Shown: positions 24,537-33,358, counted from the first letter of the stretch. The stretch: DNA of 41,364 bases from an uncultured Prevotellaceae bacterium (GCA_946185225.1 CAMHIM010000006.1:1-41364); one strand, 5' to 3'. Numbers and translations: made by a program. Notes: generated by a model from the letters alone, not told the origin.

Positions 24537-27032
24537 ATGACATACACAATTGAAAAAGTGGCTACGCTCATCGGAGCACGCCGCTATGGTGACTACGAAG
24601 CCAACGTACGATGGCTGCTTACCGACAGCCGTTCCCTTTGCTTTCCTGAGGAGACGCTCTTCTTTGCTCTCCGTACGCAACGCAATGATGGACACCGGTA
24701 TATTGGGGACCTGTATCGACGAGGTGTCAGAAACTTCGTCATAGAGACGCTCCCGGCCTTAGAGGAATATCCGGGCGCCAACTTCCTGAAAGTACCATCG
24801 CCTATGGCTGCCTTGCAGCGGTTGGCTGAACGCCATCGTGACGAGTTCTCCATACCTGTGGTGGGCATTACGGGGTCGAACGGAAAAACCATGGTCAAGG
24901 AATGGCTCTATCAACTGCTGCTCCCCTCACAACGTATTGTGCGCTCGCCAAGGTCCTACAATTCCCAGATAGGAGTGCCCCTGTCGGTATGGATGCTCAA
25001 TGAGCATACAGAGCTGGGCATCTTCGAGGCAGGTATCAGCCAGCCGGGAGAGATGCTTGCCTTGCACGACATCATACAGCCTACCATCGGTGTGCTGACA
25101 ACGTTGGGCACCGCTCATCAGGAGAACTTCCGCTCTCAGGAAGAGAAGTGCATGGAGAAACTCCAGCTGTTTCATGACACCCGTGCCATTGTCTATCCGT
25201 CAGACAATGATGTGGTAGGCCGGTGTATCCGTCGTTCCGGCTATCAGGGGGAGCGGTTGGGCTGGTCGCGCTACAATGAGAAGGCTCCGTTGTATGTCAA
25301 GGATATTGCCTATAATGAACAGGGAACGGATGTTACGTATGTCTATCAGGGAGAAACCTTTGCCTATTCTGTCCCGTTCCAGGACGAGGCATCCATAGAG
25401 AACAGTATTACCTGTGCAGGAACAGCCTTGCTGCTGGGACTCACACCTGAGCAGCTAACAGAGCGTATGCCACACCTGGAGCCGGTAGCAATGCGCCTGG
25501 AAGTCAAGGAAGGACAGCATGGCTGTACGCTAATCAATGATTCCTATAACAACGACTTGAACTCGCTGGACATCGCGCTGGACTTTATGGGTCGTAGAAG
25601 ACAGACGCAGCCGGTGCATGGAAATCAGCGAACAACGCTGATACTCAGCGATATTTACCAGAGTGGCGAACAGCCGGAGGAACTCTACCGGCAGGTGAAT
25701 GACCTTTGCCAGAAACGAGGCATTGATAAGTTTATCGGCATTGGGCCCGAGGTGTCGGCACAGGCTCATGTGTTCCTGATGGCAGAGAAGTGCTTCTTCG
25801 CCAATACGGAGGCCTTCCTGGAGAGCATGGCCTTCCGTCAGTTGCATGACGAACTGATACTGCTGAAAGGTGCCCGCCGCTTCTGTTTTGAACACATTAC
25901 AGAACTGTTGGAGCAGAAAGTTCACGAGACCATCCTGGAGGTTAATCTTAATGCAGTGGTGGAGAACCTGAACTACTATCGCTCGTTCATGAAACCAGAA
26001 ACGAAGCTGGTGTGCATGGTCAAGGCTGATGCCTATGGGGCAGGTGCCGTAGAGGTAGCCAAGACCCTGCAGGACCACCGGGTTGACTACCTGGCTGTTG
26101 CCGTGGCCGACGAGGGTGTCGCCTTGCGACGGGCGGGAATCACGTCGAACATCATGATAATGAACCCGGAGATGACGGCCTTTAAGACGATGTTTGACTA
26201 TGAACTGGAACCGGAGGTGTACTCCTTCCGACTGCTGGATGCGCTTATTAAGGCCGCCAGAAAAGAGGGCATCACAGGATGGCCGGTCCATATCAAGCTT
26301 GACACGGGTATGCACAGGCTGGGATTCAATGTGGGAGATGAGAGCGGATACTCGGAAATAGATATGCTCATCGACCGACTGAAGCATCAGACGGCAGTCA
26401 TCCCCCGTTCAGTGTTCTCACACTTTGTCGGCTCTGACAGTGACGCCTTTGACGACTTTTCGGAAGAACAGTTCCGACGCTTTGATGAAGGCAGCAGGAG
26501 ACTGCAGGAAGCCTTCAGTCATAAGATACTGAGACACATGGATAACTCGGCTGGTATCGAGCATTTCCCCCAGCGACAGATGGATATGTGTAGACTGGGA
26601 CTGGGACTATACGGAGTGAACCCGCGGAACAATGAGATGCTTAGTACAGTGTCGACGCTGAAGACTACTATCCTGCAGATTCGCCATGTCAAGGCTGGCG
26701 ACAGCGTGGGATATAGCCGTAAGACAATCTTGGAGCGCGACAGCATAGTAGGAGCCATCCCCATTGGATATGCTGACGGACTGAACCGTCATCTGGGAAA
26801 CAGAAACGGCTATTGCCTGGTTCACGGGAAGAAGGTGGACTATATCGGAAATATCTGCATGGACGTAGCCATGATAGACCTGACAGATGTTGACTGCCAG
26901 GAGGGCGACAGCGTGGAAATCTTCGGTGAGCACCTGCCTGTCACAGTGCTTAGTGATACGATTGATACTATCCCTTACGAGGTGCTGACGGGTGTTAGCA
27001 ACCGCGTCAAGCGTGTCTATTTCCAGGATTAG
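24537..27032 (+). CDS. murF-alr: Fused MurF ligase / alanine racemase
   Basis: This 831-residue fusion combines two wall-precursor steps. The first 450 or so residues are MurF (UDP-MurNAc-tripeptide:D-Ala-D-Ala ligase), with the ATP-binding GITGSNGKTMVKEW near residue 110 and NDSYNNDLNSLDIAL. From about residue 461 follows a PLP-dependent alanine racemase with the PLP lysine K496 in VKADAYGAG, HIKLDTGMHRLGF and GDSVGYSRKTIL (catalytic Tyr). The racemase supplies D-Ala used to build the dipeptide that MurF adds. The fusion is typical of Bacteroidetes. Its TAG overlaps the TAA of the convergent M6 peptidase by two bases. Confidence 0.96.
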   Translation: MTYTIEKVATLIGARRYGDYEANVRWLLTDSRSLCFPEETLFFALRTQRNDGHRYIGDLYRRGVRNFVIETLPALEEYPGANFLKVPSPMAALQRLAERHRDEFSIPVVGITGSNGKTMVKEWLYQLLLPSQRIVRSPRSYNSQIGVPLSVWMLNEHTELGIFEAGISQPGEMLALHDIIQPTIGVLTTLGTAHQENFRSQEEKCMEKLQLFHDTRAIVYPSDNDVVGRCIRRSGYQGERLGWSRYNEKAPLYVKDIAYNEQGTDVTYVYQGETFAYSVPFQDEASIENSITCAGTALLLGLTPEQLTERMPHLEPVAMRLEVKEGQHGCTLINDSYNNDLNSLDIALDFMGRRRQTQPVHGNQRTTLILSDIYQSGEQPEELYRQVNDLCQKRGIDKFIGIGPEVSAQAHVFLMAEKCFFANTEAFLESMAFRQLHDELILLKGARRFCFEHITELLEQKVHETILEVNLNAVVENLNYYRSFMKPETKLVCMVKADAYGAGAVEVAKTLQDHRVDYLAVAVADEGVALRRAGITSNIMIMNPEMTAFKTMFDYELEPEVYSFRLLDALIKAARKEGITGWPVHIKLDTGMHRLGFNVGDESGYSEIDMLIDRLKHQTAVIPRSVFSHFVGSDSDAFDDFSEEQFRRFDEGSRRLQEAFSHKILRHMDNSAGIEHFPQRQMDMCRLGLGLYGVNPRNNEMLSTVSTLKTTILQIRHVKAGDSVGYSRKTILERDSIVGAIPIGYADGLNRHLGNRNGYCLVHGKKVDYIGNICMDVAMIDLTDVDCQEGDSVEIFGEHLPVTVLSDTIDTIPYEVLTGVSNRVKRVYFQD

Positions 27033-28546
27033 AGAACCACTTTCTTACCATGAACAATGTAGATGCCGGGACGCAGTTTCCTGGCATCTGCATTGTTCAT
27101 GGGACGCCCGTCAAGGCGATAGACAGTGGTGGCAGAGGGCGGTGAAGTAATGGTTCTAATAGCGTCCGGTTCCGTCTTCTTGCCTGCGCGGTAGTAGAAG
27201 TTCATGGTGCCGTCGCTATTCTGTGTGATATGGAGGATGGCACCCTGCATCAGTTTATTGTTTACGGAGTTGCGGTGGAAAAGTGTGGCAGCAGGTGTGG
27301 AGGTGGCTGTCAGACTGTCGAGACTTTGATAGGGATACAACCGTGGGAGATAGCTTTTTTTACTGGCATTGAAGAATGTCATTCGCAGATGGTCGTTGCC
27401 ACAGGTGTAGCCCTTTTCCAGAGCTTCTTCTTCGGTGATGATGGTGTTGGGAAGATTGTTCTCCCACACCTCCTCATCGTAGTCTACGTGAGTTATCATT
27501 AGTCCCGTGGCAGGGTACGACGTGTCCCACCCCGTCTTCTGGCGATTCTCTATCATGTAGAATTCGTTATGAAACGCATCGTTGTAGATGATGTAGGCAT
27601 TTCCTTGTTCGCTCATGGCCTTTAGGTTGACTACACTGACATCCGTCTCGGACAGTTCGATGGGGACTATCCATCCACATGCCATCTTTTCGTAGGCCGT
27701 ATAGCCGGCGGGACAGAAGCTGTTGCCGTTGTAGCAGCCGCTGGCCATGAGATCGAAATCCCCCATACTATTTCCATAGGAACCCGTGACTTGGTAGAAG
27801 TCAGGAAGACCTAAACAATGTGAGAACTCATGACAGAAGGTACCGATGCCGGTGATGGAGTTGCTTATGTCGAGCTCATTGCTACAGGCGTAGATGTTAA
27901 TGCTGACATTGTCCAGTGTGAGGGGTGTTCCAGCCTCTTCTAACGACCACATGTGTGGCCAGATGGTATTTTCTATGTAGCTGTCGGCTTCGCCCATGCC
28001 GGCATAGACCACGAAAACCTCGTCCACCTCGCCGTCGCCGTCCCAGTCGTAGTCGGCGAAGTTGACCTCGTCATCAGCTGCCTTGCACATCTCGGCAATG
28101 AGCTCCTCTGGATGCAGGTCGTAGCCATCGGCATCATTCTGGCCGTAATATTCTGAATTGTTGGCGGCAACGTATGGACCAAAGACATCAAAACCTAACT
28201 CGAATAGTCCGTTCGACTGGTCATGAAAGTAGTCGGCCACGCTACCCTTAAATCCTTCGTCTGTAGTGTAGCCTGGTGTGTTTAGTATCTCTTTGTATTT
28301 TGCTGCATCATGCCCTTCTTTGAAATGTATGTCAGGGAACTCCGCCAAGATGACAATCCCTTTTTTCTTACCGAGAAACTGAGTGCGTTCACTCGAAGCT
28401 GCATGTCGAATGCCTGCCATACGGACAGACGCCTCATGACGTTTGGGAAGGGTGCGCCAGCACCCCACGCCTTTATGGATGCTTGAAGCTTGAATACTGG
28501 TGTATATCAAGGTCAGGGCGATGACAGACAGACAGGGTTTAATCAT
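27029..28546 (-). CDS. Secreted M6-family (InhA-like) metallopeptidase with type IX-like C-terminus
   Basis: This 505-residue protein begins with a signal peptide (MIKPCLSVIALTLIYTSIQAS). The zinc motif CHEFSHCLGLPDFY (HExxHxxxxxD) lies near residue 237, as in M6 peptidases of the immune inhibitor A group. DYDWDGDGEVDE looks like a calcium-binding loop. The last 35 residues (TVYRLDGRPM ... LRPGIYIVHGKKVVL) look like a C-terminal secretion-sorting domain, suggesting export by the type IX system. The start at 28546 is preferred over an earlier in-frame ATG at 28639 because a -7 box lies between them. It is monocistronic and divergent from the uronate cluster. Confidence 0.9.
   Translation of the reverse strand: MIKPCLSVIALTLIYTSIQASSIHKGVGCWRTLPKRHEASVRMAGIRHAASSERTQFLGKKKGIVILAEFPDIHFKEGHDAAKYKEILNTPGYTTDEGFKGSVADYFHDQSNGLFELGFDVFGPYVAANNSEYYGQNDADGYDLHPEELIAEMCKAADDEVNFADYDWDGDGEVDEVFVVYAGMGEADSYIENTIWPHMWSLEEAGTPLTLDNVSINIYACSNELDISNSITGIGTFCHEFSHCLGLPDFYQVTGSYGNSMGDFDLMASGCYNGNSFCPAGYTAYEKMACGWIVPIELSETDVSVVNLKAMSEQGNAYIIYNDAFHNEFYMIENRQKTGWDTSYPATGLMITHVDYDEEVWENNLPNTIITEEEALEKGYTCGNDHLRMTFFNASKKSYLPRLYPYQSLDSLTATSTPAATLFHRNSVNNKLMQGAILHITQNSDGTMNFYYRAGKKTEPDAIRTITSPPSATTVYRLDGRPMNNADARKLRPGIYIVHGKKVVL
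27048..27102. repeat. Large inverted repeat inside the 3' end of the M6 peptidase gene
   Basis: Arms 27048-27067 and 27083-27102 pair at 19 of 20 positions around a 15-nt loop. The one mismatch is a U-G wobble in plus-strand RNA, so a murF-alr transcript would form a continuous 20-bp stem starting 16 bp past its stop. No T-run follows. Confidence 0.8.
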
Positions 28547-28577
28547 TTTTTCATACAAAGATTCTTCATTATGAGTG

Positions 28578-28585
28578 CAAATATA
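28578..28585 (-). promoter_or_regulatory. -7 box (TATATTTG) for the M6 peptidase
   Basis: It matches TAnnTTTG on the minus strand, 31 bases before the ATG at 28546, and exactly 43 bp from the box that drives the uronate cluster. Confidence 0.6.
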
Positions 28586-28628
28586 CAAACTTTCTTTCGA
28601 TTTGTGGTTGTAATAAAAAAAAAAACTG

Positions 28629-28636
28629 TAATTTTG
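28629..28636 (+). promoter_or_regulatory. -7 box (TAATTTTG) for the uronate cluster
   Basis: It matches TAnnTTTG, 40 bp before the EIIC start. No second promoter is evident before kduI or the MFS gene, so it probably drives all three. Confidence 0.6.
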
Positions 28637-28676
28637 CAACGCTATTCTACGCTAAAACAAATTATATATCAATAAA

Positions 28677-30044
28677 ATGGAACAAGTTTTCAGTTACATT
28701 ATCAGCCTTGGAGCATCGGTTATGATGCCTATCCTCTTTACCATCATCGGTTTGTGCATCGGCATGAAGTTCGGCAAAGCACTCAAGTCAGGACTCTATG
28801 TTGGTGTGGGTTTCGTGGGCCTCGGTATTGTCACGGCTCTGCTGACGACCAACTTCGGTAATCCGCTGTCGGAAATCTCCCAACTCTATAACCTGCAACT
28901 CGGTGTGTTCGACATGGGATGGCCGGCTGCTGCTGCCGTAGCCTATAATACGGCTGTGGGAGCACTCATCATCCCCATCTGCTTAGGTGTGAACTTCCTG
29001 ATGATTATCACCAAGTGTACACGCACGGTGAATATCGACCTGTGGAACTACTGGCACTTCGCCTTTATCGGCGCTGTGGCCTACTTCGTCATGGACCAGA
29101 GTCTGGCATGGGGCTACTTCGCCGCCATCGTCTGCTATATCATCACATTGGTGATGGCCGACCTTACTGCCGACAAGTTCCAGGGATACTACGACGACAT
29201 GGACGGCATCAGCATTCCGCAGCCGTTCTGCCAGAGCTTTACGCTGTTTGCCATCGGCATCAACTGGCTGTTGGATAAAATACCCGGCTTCTCGAAACTT
29301 GATATCGATGCCGAGGGACTGAAGCGGAAGTTCGGTGTGCTGGGTGAGCCCATCGTATTGGGTGTCATCGTCGGTGCACTGATAGGTGCCGTAGCCCAGC
29401 TGGACATCAAGAAGGTGCTCTTCCTTGGTGTGACAATGGGTGCCGTGATGGAACTGATACCCCGTATCACCAAGCTGTTCATCGATGGTCTGAAGCCCAT
29501 CGCCGAGAAGACGCAGGAAGTGGTGCAGAAGAAGTGGGCCGGCAAGAAGGTGTATATCGGTATGTCGCCTGCACTAGTGATTGGACATCCTACCACACTG
29601 GTGGCCTCGCTGATTCTCATTCCGCTGGCTTTGCTGATGGCCGTGGCCCTGCCCGGCAACGAGTTCCTGCCATTGGCATCGCTTGCCGGCATGTTCTATG
29701 TCTTTGTGATGGTGCTACCTTATACGAAGGGTAACGTGGTGAAGACCTTGATTATCGGCATTGTCGCCGTCGGCATCGGTCTGTGGTTTGTCACTGACAT
29801 GGCACCTGCTTTCACACTGGCAGCCAACACCGTCTTTGAGGCCACACAGGACAAGGCTGCCCAGATTCCGGAAGGTTTCCAGGCTGGTGCAATGGACTTC
29901 GCATCCTCGCTCTTCGGCTACGTCATCTATGCTTGTGTGAAGTACCTGAAGTGGATTGGCATGGGTGTGTTGACACTTGTTGCCGTTGCTATGGTGGTGT
30001 GGAATCGTATGCGCATCGTCAAAGAAGAGAAAAACAATAAATAA
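28677..30044 (+). CDS. Orphan GatC-type PTS EIIC permease
   Basis: This 455-residue membrane protein aligns along its length with GatC, the galactitol [39 protein letters not shown] start, then [44 protein letters not shown] and [18 protein letters not shown]. (The named stretches are discontinuous parts.) In a normal PTS the EIIC channel works with EIIA and EIIB; neither is next to it, and Bacteroidetes generally lack a sugar-transporting PTS. It may thus work as a facilitator or ion-coupled carrier. The next genes, kduI 11 bp on and a hexuronate MFS carrier, suggest a uronate-derived substrate. Its codon use matches its neighbours. Confidence 0.88.
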   Translation: MEQVFSYIISLGASVMMPILFTIIGLCIGMKFGKALKSGLYVGVGFVGLGIVTALLTTNFGNPLSEISQLYNLQLGVFDMGWPAAAAVAYNTAVGALIIPICLGVNFLMIITKCTRTVNIDLWNYWHFAFIGAVAYFVMDQSLAWGYFAAIVCYIITLVMADLTADKFQGYYDDMDGISIPQPFCQSFTLFAIGINWLLDKIPGFSKLDIDAEGLKRKFGVLGEPIVLGVIVGALIGAVAQLDIKKVLFLGVTMGAVMELIPRITKLFIDGLKPIAEKTQEVVQKKWAGKKVYIGMSPALVIGHPTTLVASLILIPLALLMAVALPGNEFLPLASLAGMFYVFVMVLPYTKGNVVKTLIIGIVAVGIGLWFVTDMAPAFTLAANTVFEATQDKAAQIPEGFQAGAMDFASSLFGYVIYACVKYLKWIGMGVLTLVAVAMVVWNRMRIVKEEKNNK

Positions 30045-30055
30045 TCAATAAAACA

Positions 30056-31030
30056 ATGAAAAAAACGATTTTGACATTATTGCTTATGAGTAGCTTAACC
30101 AGCGGCTTTGGCCAGCAGACCGTTAACTTCCAGACTGCCTGTCATCCGGAAGACGTAAAACACTATGACACGAAGACGCTACGTGAGCGTTTCGTGATGG
30201 AGAAGGTGATGGAGGCAGACAAAATCAACCTTACTTACTCGCACTACGACCGTTTTATCTTTGGTGGAGCGATGCCTGTGACGAAAGACCTGAAGCTGGA
30301 GAATTTTCCTGACTTGGGACTTGACGTAGACCCCGGCATCAAGGAGAAGTATTTCCTCTACAACCGTGAAGTCGGCGTGGTAAACTGCGGTGAGGGCGAC
30401 GGCTGGGTGATTGTTGACGGCAAGGAGTATGCCCTTTCTCCGAAGGAAGCTCTATATATAGGTCGCGGCCATATTGGTAAGGACAAGGACGTGAACAAGG
30501 AGGTAATCTTCCGCTCCAAGGATGCAAAGAAACCAGCGAAGTTCTATCTTAACTCGGCTACGGCTCACCAGCACTATAAGACCCAGTGGGTGACACTGGA
30601 CGGACGTAAGGGTTCGCTCAAGGCCGCCGTTTGGGGACCTGTCGGCTCGTTGGAGGAGTGCAACAGCCGTACGGTATACAAGCTGATAGTGAACGACGTA
30701 CTCGAAGAAGGCCCCTGCCAGTTGCAGCTTGGGCTGACCCAGCTGAATCCCGGCGCTGCTTGGAATACAATGCCGCCTCATACCCATGGCCGCCGTATCG
30801 AAGCTTACTACTACTTCAACCTTCCTCAGGAGCAGACCATTGCTCATATCATGGGCGAGCCTCAGGAGAGCCGTGTAGTATGGTTGCACAACGAGCAGGC
30901 CATCATGTCGCCTGAGTGGTCTATGCATGCCGCTGCCGGTACTTACTACTACACCTTCATCTGGGGTATGGCTGGCGAGAACCTGTATTATAATGACAAG
31001 GATAATATTCCGGTCATTGACATCAGATAA
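30056..31030 (+). CDS. kduI: KduI-type 4-deoxy-L-threo-5-hexosulose-uronate isomerase with a signal peptide
   Basis: This 324-residue protein aligns along its whole length with E. coli KduI (278 residues), which turns 5-keto-4-deoxyuronate into 2,5-diketo-3-deoxygluconate in pectin breakdown. The zinc ligands are kept: His242 and His244 in [16 protein letters not shown], Glu249, and His291 in [18 protein letters not shown] and VIDIR end the protein. Unlike the classic cytoplasmic enzyme it begins [21 protein letters not shown], a convincing signal peptide with likely cleavage near residue 20. It also has inserts in the middle. It is therefore probably periplasmic. It sits between a GatC-type permease and an ExuT-like carrier. 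Confidence 0.92.
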   Translation: MKKTILTLLLMSSLTSGFGQQTVNFQTACHPEDVKHYDTKTLRERFVMEKVMEADKINLTYSHYDRFIFGGAMPVTKDLKLENFPDLGLDVDPGIKEKYFLYNREVGVVNCGEGDGWVIVDGKEYALSPKEALYIGRGHIGKDKDVNKEVIFRSKDAKKPAKFYLNSATAHQHYKTQWVTLDGRKGSLKAAVWGPVGSLEECNSRTVYKLIVNDVLEEGPCQLQLGLTQLNPGAAWNTMPPHTHGRRIEAYYYFNLPQEQTIAHIMGEPQESRVVWLHNEQAIMSPEWSMHAAAGTYYYTFIWGMAGENLYYNDKDNIPVIDIR

Positions 31031-31087
31031 GGTGCTGTCATTGAAATCCCGAAGAGACATAATAACAAAAACCGAAACAATAAAACA

Positions 31088-32542
31088 ATGACTCCGATTC
31101 AAACAACCAAAATGTCCAACTTCCGTTGGGTCATCTGTGCGTTGCTCTTTTTGGCAACCACAGTCAACTACATGGACCGTCAGGTTCTCTCGTTAACGTG
31201 GAAGGATTTTATTGCCGTTGACTTCCACTGGACCGATGCCGACTACGGCTTCATCACCGGTATGTTCTCCCTGTTCTATGCCATCGCCAACCTCTTCGCC
31301 GGTAAGTTTATCGACTTCATGGGCACCAAGAAGGGCTACCTCATCGCCATCTTCGTATGGTCTACGGGTGCCGTGATGCATGCCGGTTGCGGATGGGTGG
31401 CCATGAACATTGAGGGATACGACTCTATTGCCGCCTTACGGGCTGTCCAGGCTGGCAGCGACGCTGCTGTGGCCATCGCGACCATCTCGGTATGGCTCTT
31501 CCTGTCGTGCCGTCTGATTCTTGCCGTCGGTGAGGCAGGCAACTTCCCTGCTGCCATCAAGGCTACGGCAGAGTACTTCCCCAAGAAGGACCGCGCCTTC
31601 TCTACCTCCATCTTCAATAGTGGTGCTTCTGTGGGAGCACTGGCAGCTCCTGCCACCATCCCCCTGCTGGCTCGTGCTTGGGGCTGGGAGATGGCTTTCA
31701 TTATTATAGGTGTACTTGGCTATGTATGGATGGGCCTGTGGATGTGGCTTTATGAGAAGCCGCGCCAGAACAAGCGTGTGAATCAGGCAGAGCTGAACTA
31801 CATCGAGCAGGACAACGACCTGGCCGATGTCCAAGATCGCGAGGCCGTGAAAGAGGAGAAGGCCATTCCGTTCTTCCAGTGCTTCACCTTCAAGCAGACG
31901 TGGGCCTTCCTTGTCGGCAAGTTCATGACCGACGGTGTGTGGTGGTTTTTCCTCTTCTGGGCACCGGCCTACTTCTCTGACCAGTATGGCTACACCAGCG
32001 ACTCGACGATGGGTATCCTGCTGATTTTCACTCTCTACTTCATTGTCACCGTGCTCAGTATCGGCGGCGGCTACCTGCCGAAGTACTTCGTTGAGAACAA
32101 GGGTATGAACCCCTATCTGGGACGTATGCGTGCCATGCTCATCTTCGCCTGCTTCCCCGTGCTTGGACTGCTGGCCCAGCCCCTCGGTGCCTACAGTGCC
32201 TGGTGGCCTGCTATCCTCATCGGTCTGCTCGGCGCCGGACATCAGGCATGGTCTGCCAACCTGTTCTCGACTATTGGTGACATGTTCCCCAAGTCTACTA
32301 TTGGCACCATCGTCGGTCTTGGCACGATGACGGGCGGTCTGGGTTCTATGGCTATCAATATGGGCTCAGGCCAGTTCTTCGACTGGGCAAAGGCTCAGGG
32401 GGAGGCCTTCACTTTCTTTGGCTTTGAAGGGAAGCCGGCAGCCTATATGGTGGTGTTCTGCATCTGTGCCGTTGCCTACCTCATCGGCTGGTGCATCATG
32501 AAGGTGCTTGTTCCTAAGTACAAGCCTGTTGTGGTGGAGTAA
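31088..32542 (+). CDS. ExuT-like hexuronate MFS transporter
   Basis: This protein of up to 484 residues has 12 membrane helices and the anion:cation symporter pattern: RWVICALLFLATTVNYMDRQVLS, then GEAGNFPAAIKATAEYFPKKDRAFSTSIFNSG-type motif region in helix 4-5, and WWFFLFWAPAYFSDQYG later. (The second region runs from about residue 145 to 180.) This matches ExuT/GudP carriers for galacturonate and glucuronate. Compared with ExuT it has inserted loops, such as residues 105-130. A second start at 31112 (MSNFRW) would fit the family N-terminus equally well. It is the last gene of the cluster and is followed by a 17-bp terminator stem. Confidence 0.9.
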   Translation: MTPIQTTKMSNFRWVICALLFLATTVNYMDRQVLSLTWKDFIAVDFHWTDADYGFITGMFSLFYAIANLFAGKFIDFMGTKKGYLIAIFVWSTGAVMHAGCGWVAMNIEGYDSIAALRAVQAGSDAAVAIATISVWLFLSCRLILAVGEAGNFPAAIKATAEYFPKKDRAFSTSIFNSGASVGALAAPATIPLLARAWGWEMAFIIIGVLGYVWMGLWMWLYEKPRQNKRVNQAELNYIEQDNDLADVQDREAVKEEKAIPFFQCFTFKQTWAFLVGKFMTDGVWWFFLFWAPAYFSDQYGYTSDSTMGILLIFTLYFIVTVLSIGGGYLPKYFVENKGMNPYLGRMRAMLIFACFPVLGLLAQPLGAYSAWWPAILIGLLGAGHQAWSANLFSTIGDMFPKSTIGTIVGLGTMTGGLGSMAINMGSGQFFDWAKAQGEAFTFFGFEGKPAAYMVVFCICAVAYLIGWCIMKVLVPKYKPVVVE

Positions 32543-32557
32543 TCCATTGATAGAATA

Positions 32558-32598
32558 AATATTAAAGGGACGCCCGTTATTGGCGTCCCTTTAATATT
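32558..32598. terminator. Terminator hairpin after the MFS gene, overlapping the nitroreductase 3' end
   Basis: A 17-bp perfect stem (32558-32574 with 32582-32598) encloses a 7-nt loop. It is A-rich on the left arm and T-rich on the right, so it can stop transcription in both directions. The right arm encodes the last residues of the nitroreductase, and its TAA lies in the loop. Confidence 0.85.
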
Positions 32599-33341
32599 GT
32601 GTGGGGTAGGAAACCCTGGCGGACAAGGGTGACAAGTAGCTCCCTTGACATCGCCTCGTTGTCCTTGCGGGTGTAGCGGATGTCAGTGAAGACCTGCGCC
32701 AGTGTCTCTTTGTTGTTGATTTTCACGAAGTGCAGGTTCTCCTCCAGATGCTCCTTATTATAATAATAGGTGTCGATGTCCTTGCCCATGTAGTCGTTGT
32801 AACGTTCCTGATGAACGAAACTCTCTAACGGCAGACGGTCGGAGAGTGCCGGCTCCTCGGCAGGCCAGCCTACAGTGAGGGTGGCTACGGGCATCACCAA
32901 CTTCGGCAGGTGCAGTGCTTCGATGATTTGCTGGGGCTGGTAGACGGTAGTACCGAGGTAGCAGTAGCCCAGTCCCTCCTCGTCCATCAGGTTGCAGAGT
33001 GTCTGGGTGTATAGCAGGGCATCGGTAGCCGCATTGATATACGACAGGAGGTTGTCGTAGCCAGGCTCTGCCTTACGGCAGCGTGCCCAGGTGCTGGTGC
33101 GGTTGAAGTCGGCGCAGATGGTCAGCACCACCGGCGCCTCTTTCACCATCGGTTGGTTGAAGTGGGCTGGTGCGAGGCGTTCTTTCATCTCCTCCGAACG
33201 GGTGACAATGACACTGTACAGTTGCAGGTTGCCCATGGTCTGCGTGCGGGCAGCCAGGCTCATGAGCCGGTTCAGCAGTTCCTCGCTCACCGGCTTGTCA
33301 GCATACTTGCGTATGCTTCTTCTGGTTTCCAAGTTCTTCAT
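32577..33341 (-). CDS. Nitroreductase-family flavoprotein
   Basis: This 254-residue protein has the NADH:FMN oxidoreductase fold signs: ETRRSIRKYADKPVSEELLNRLM at the start, GNLQLYSVIV, NAATDALLYTQTLCNLMDEEGLGYCYLGT and LPKLVMPVATLTVGWP. It should bind FMN; its substrate is unknown. The start at 33341 is chosen from family homology and because a -7 box ends 9 bases upstream; the frame is open far beyond but overlaps the divergent gene. The transcript would be almost leaderless. The last codons lie inside the terminator of the convergent MFS gene. Confidence 0.92.
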   Translation of the reverse strand: MKNLETRRSIRKYADKPVSEELLNRLMSLAARTQTMGNLQLYSVIVTRSEEMKERLAPAHFNQPMVKEAPVVLTICADFNRTSTWARCRKAEPGYDNLLSYINAATDALLYTQTLCNLMDEEGLGYCYLGTTVYQPQQIIEALHLPKLVMPVATLTVGWPAEEPALSDRLPLESFVHQERYNDYMGKDIDTYYYNKEHLEENLHFVKINNKETLAQVFTDIRYTRKDNEAMSRELLVTLVRQGFLPHTILKGRQ

Positions 33342-33350
33342 ATCTGCCGC

Positions 33351-33358
33351 CAAAGGTA
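33351..33358 (-). promoter_or_regulatory. -7 box (TACCTTTG) for the nitroreductase
   Basis: It matches TAnnTTTG on the minus strand, only 9 bases before the ATG, and 42 bp from the opposite -7 box. Confidence 0.6.

Noticed and set aside
28677..32542. Recent horizontal transfer of the uronate cluster
   Set aside because: Codon use and promoter style match the neighbours and no mobile-element remains flank it, so I cannot support recent transfer.
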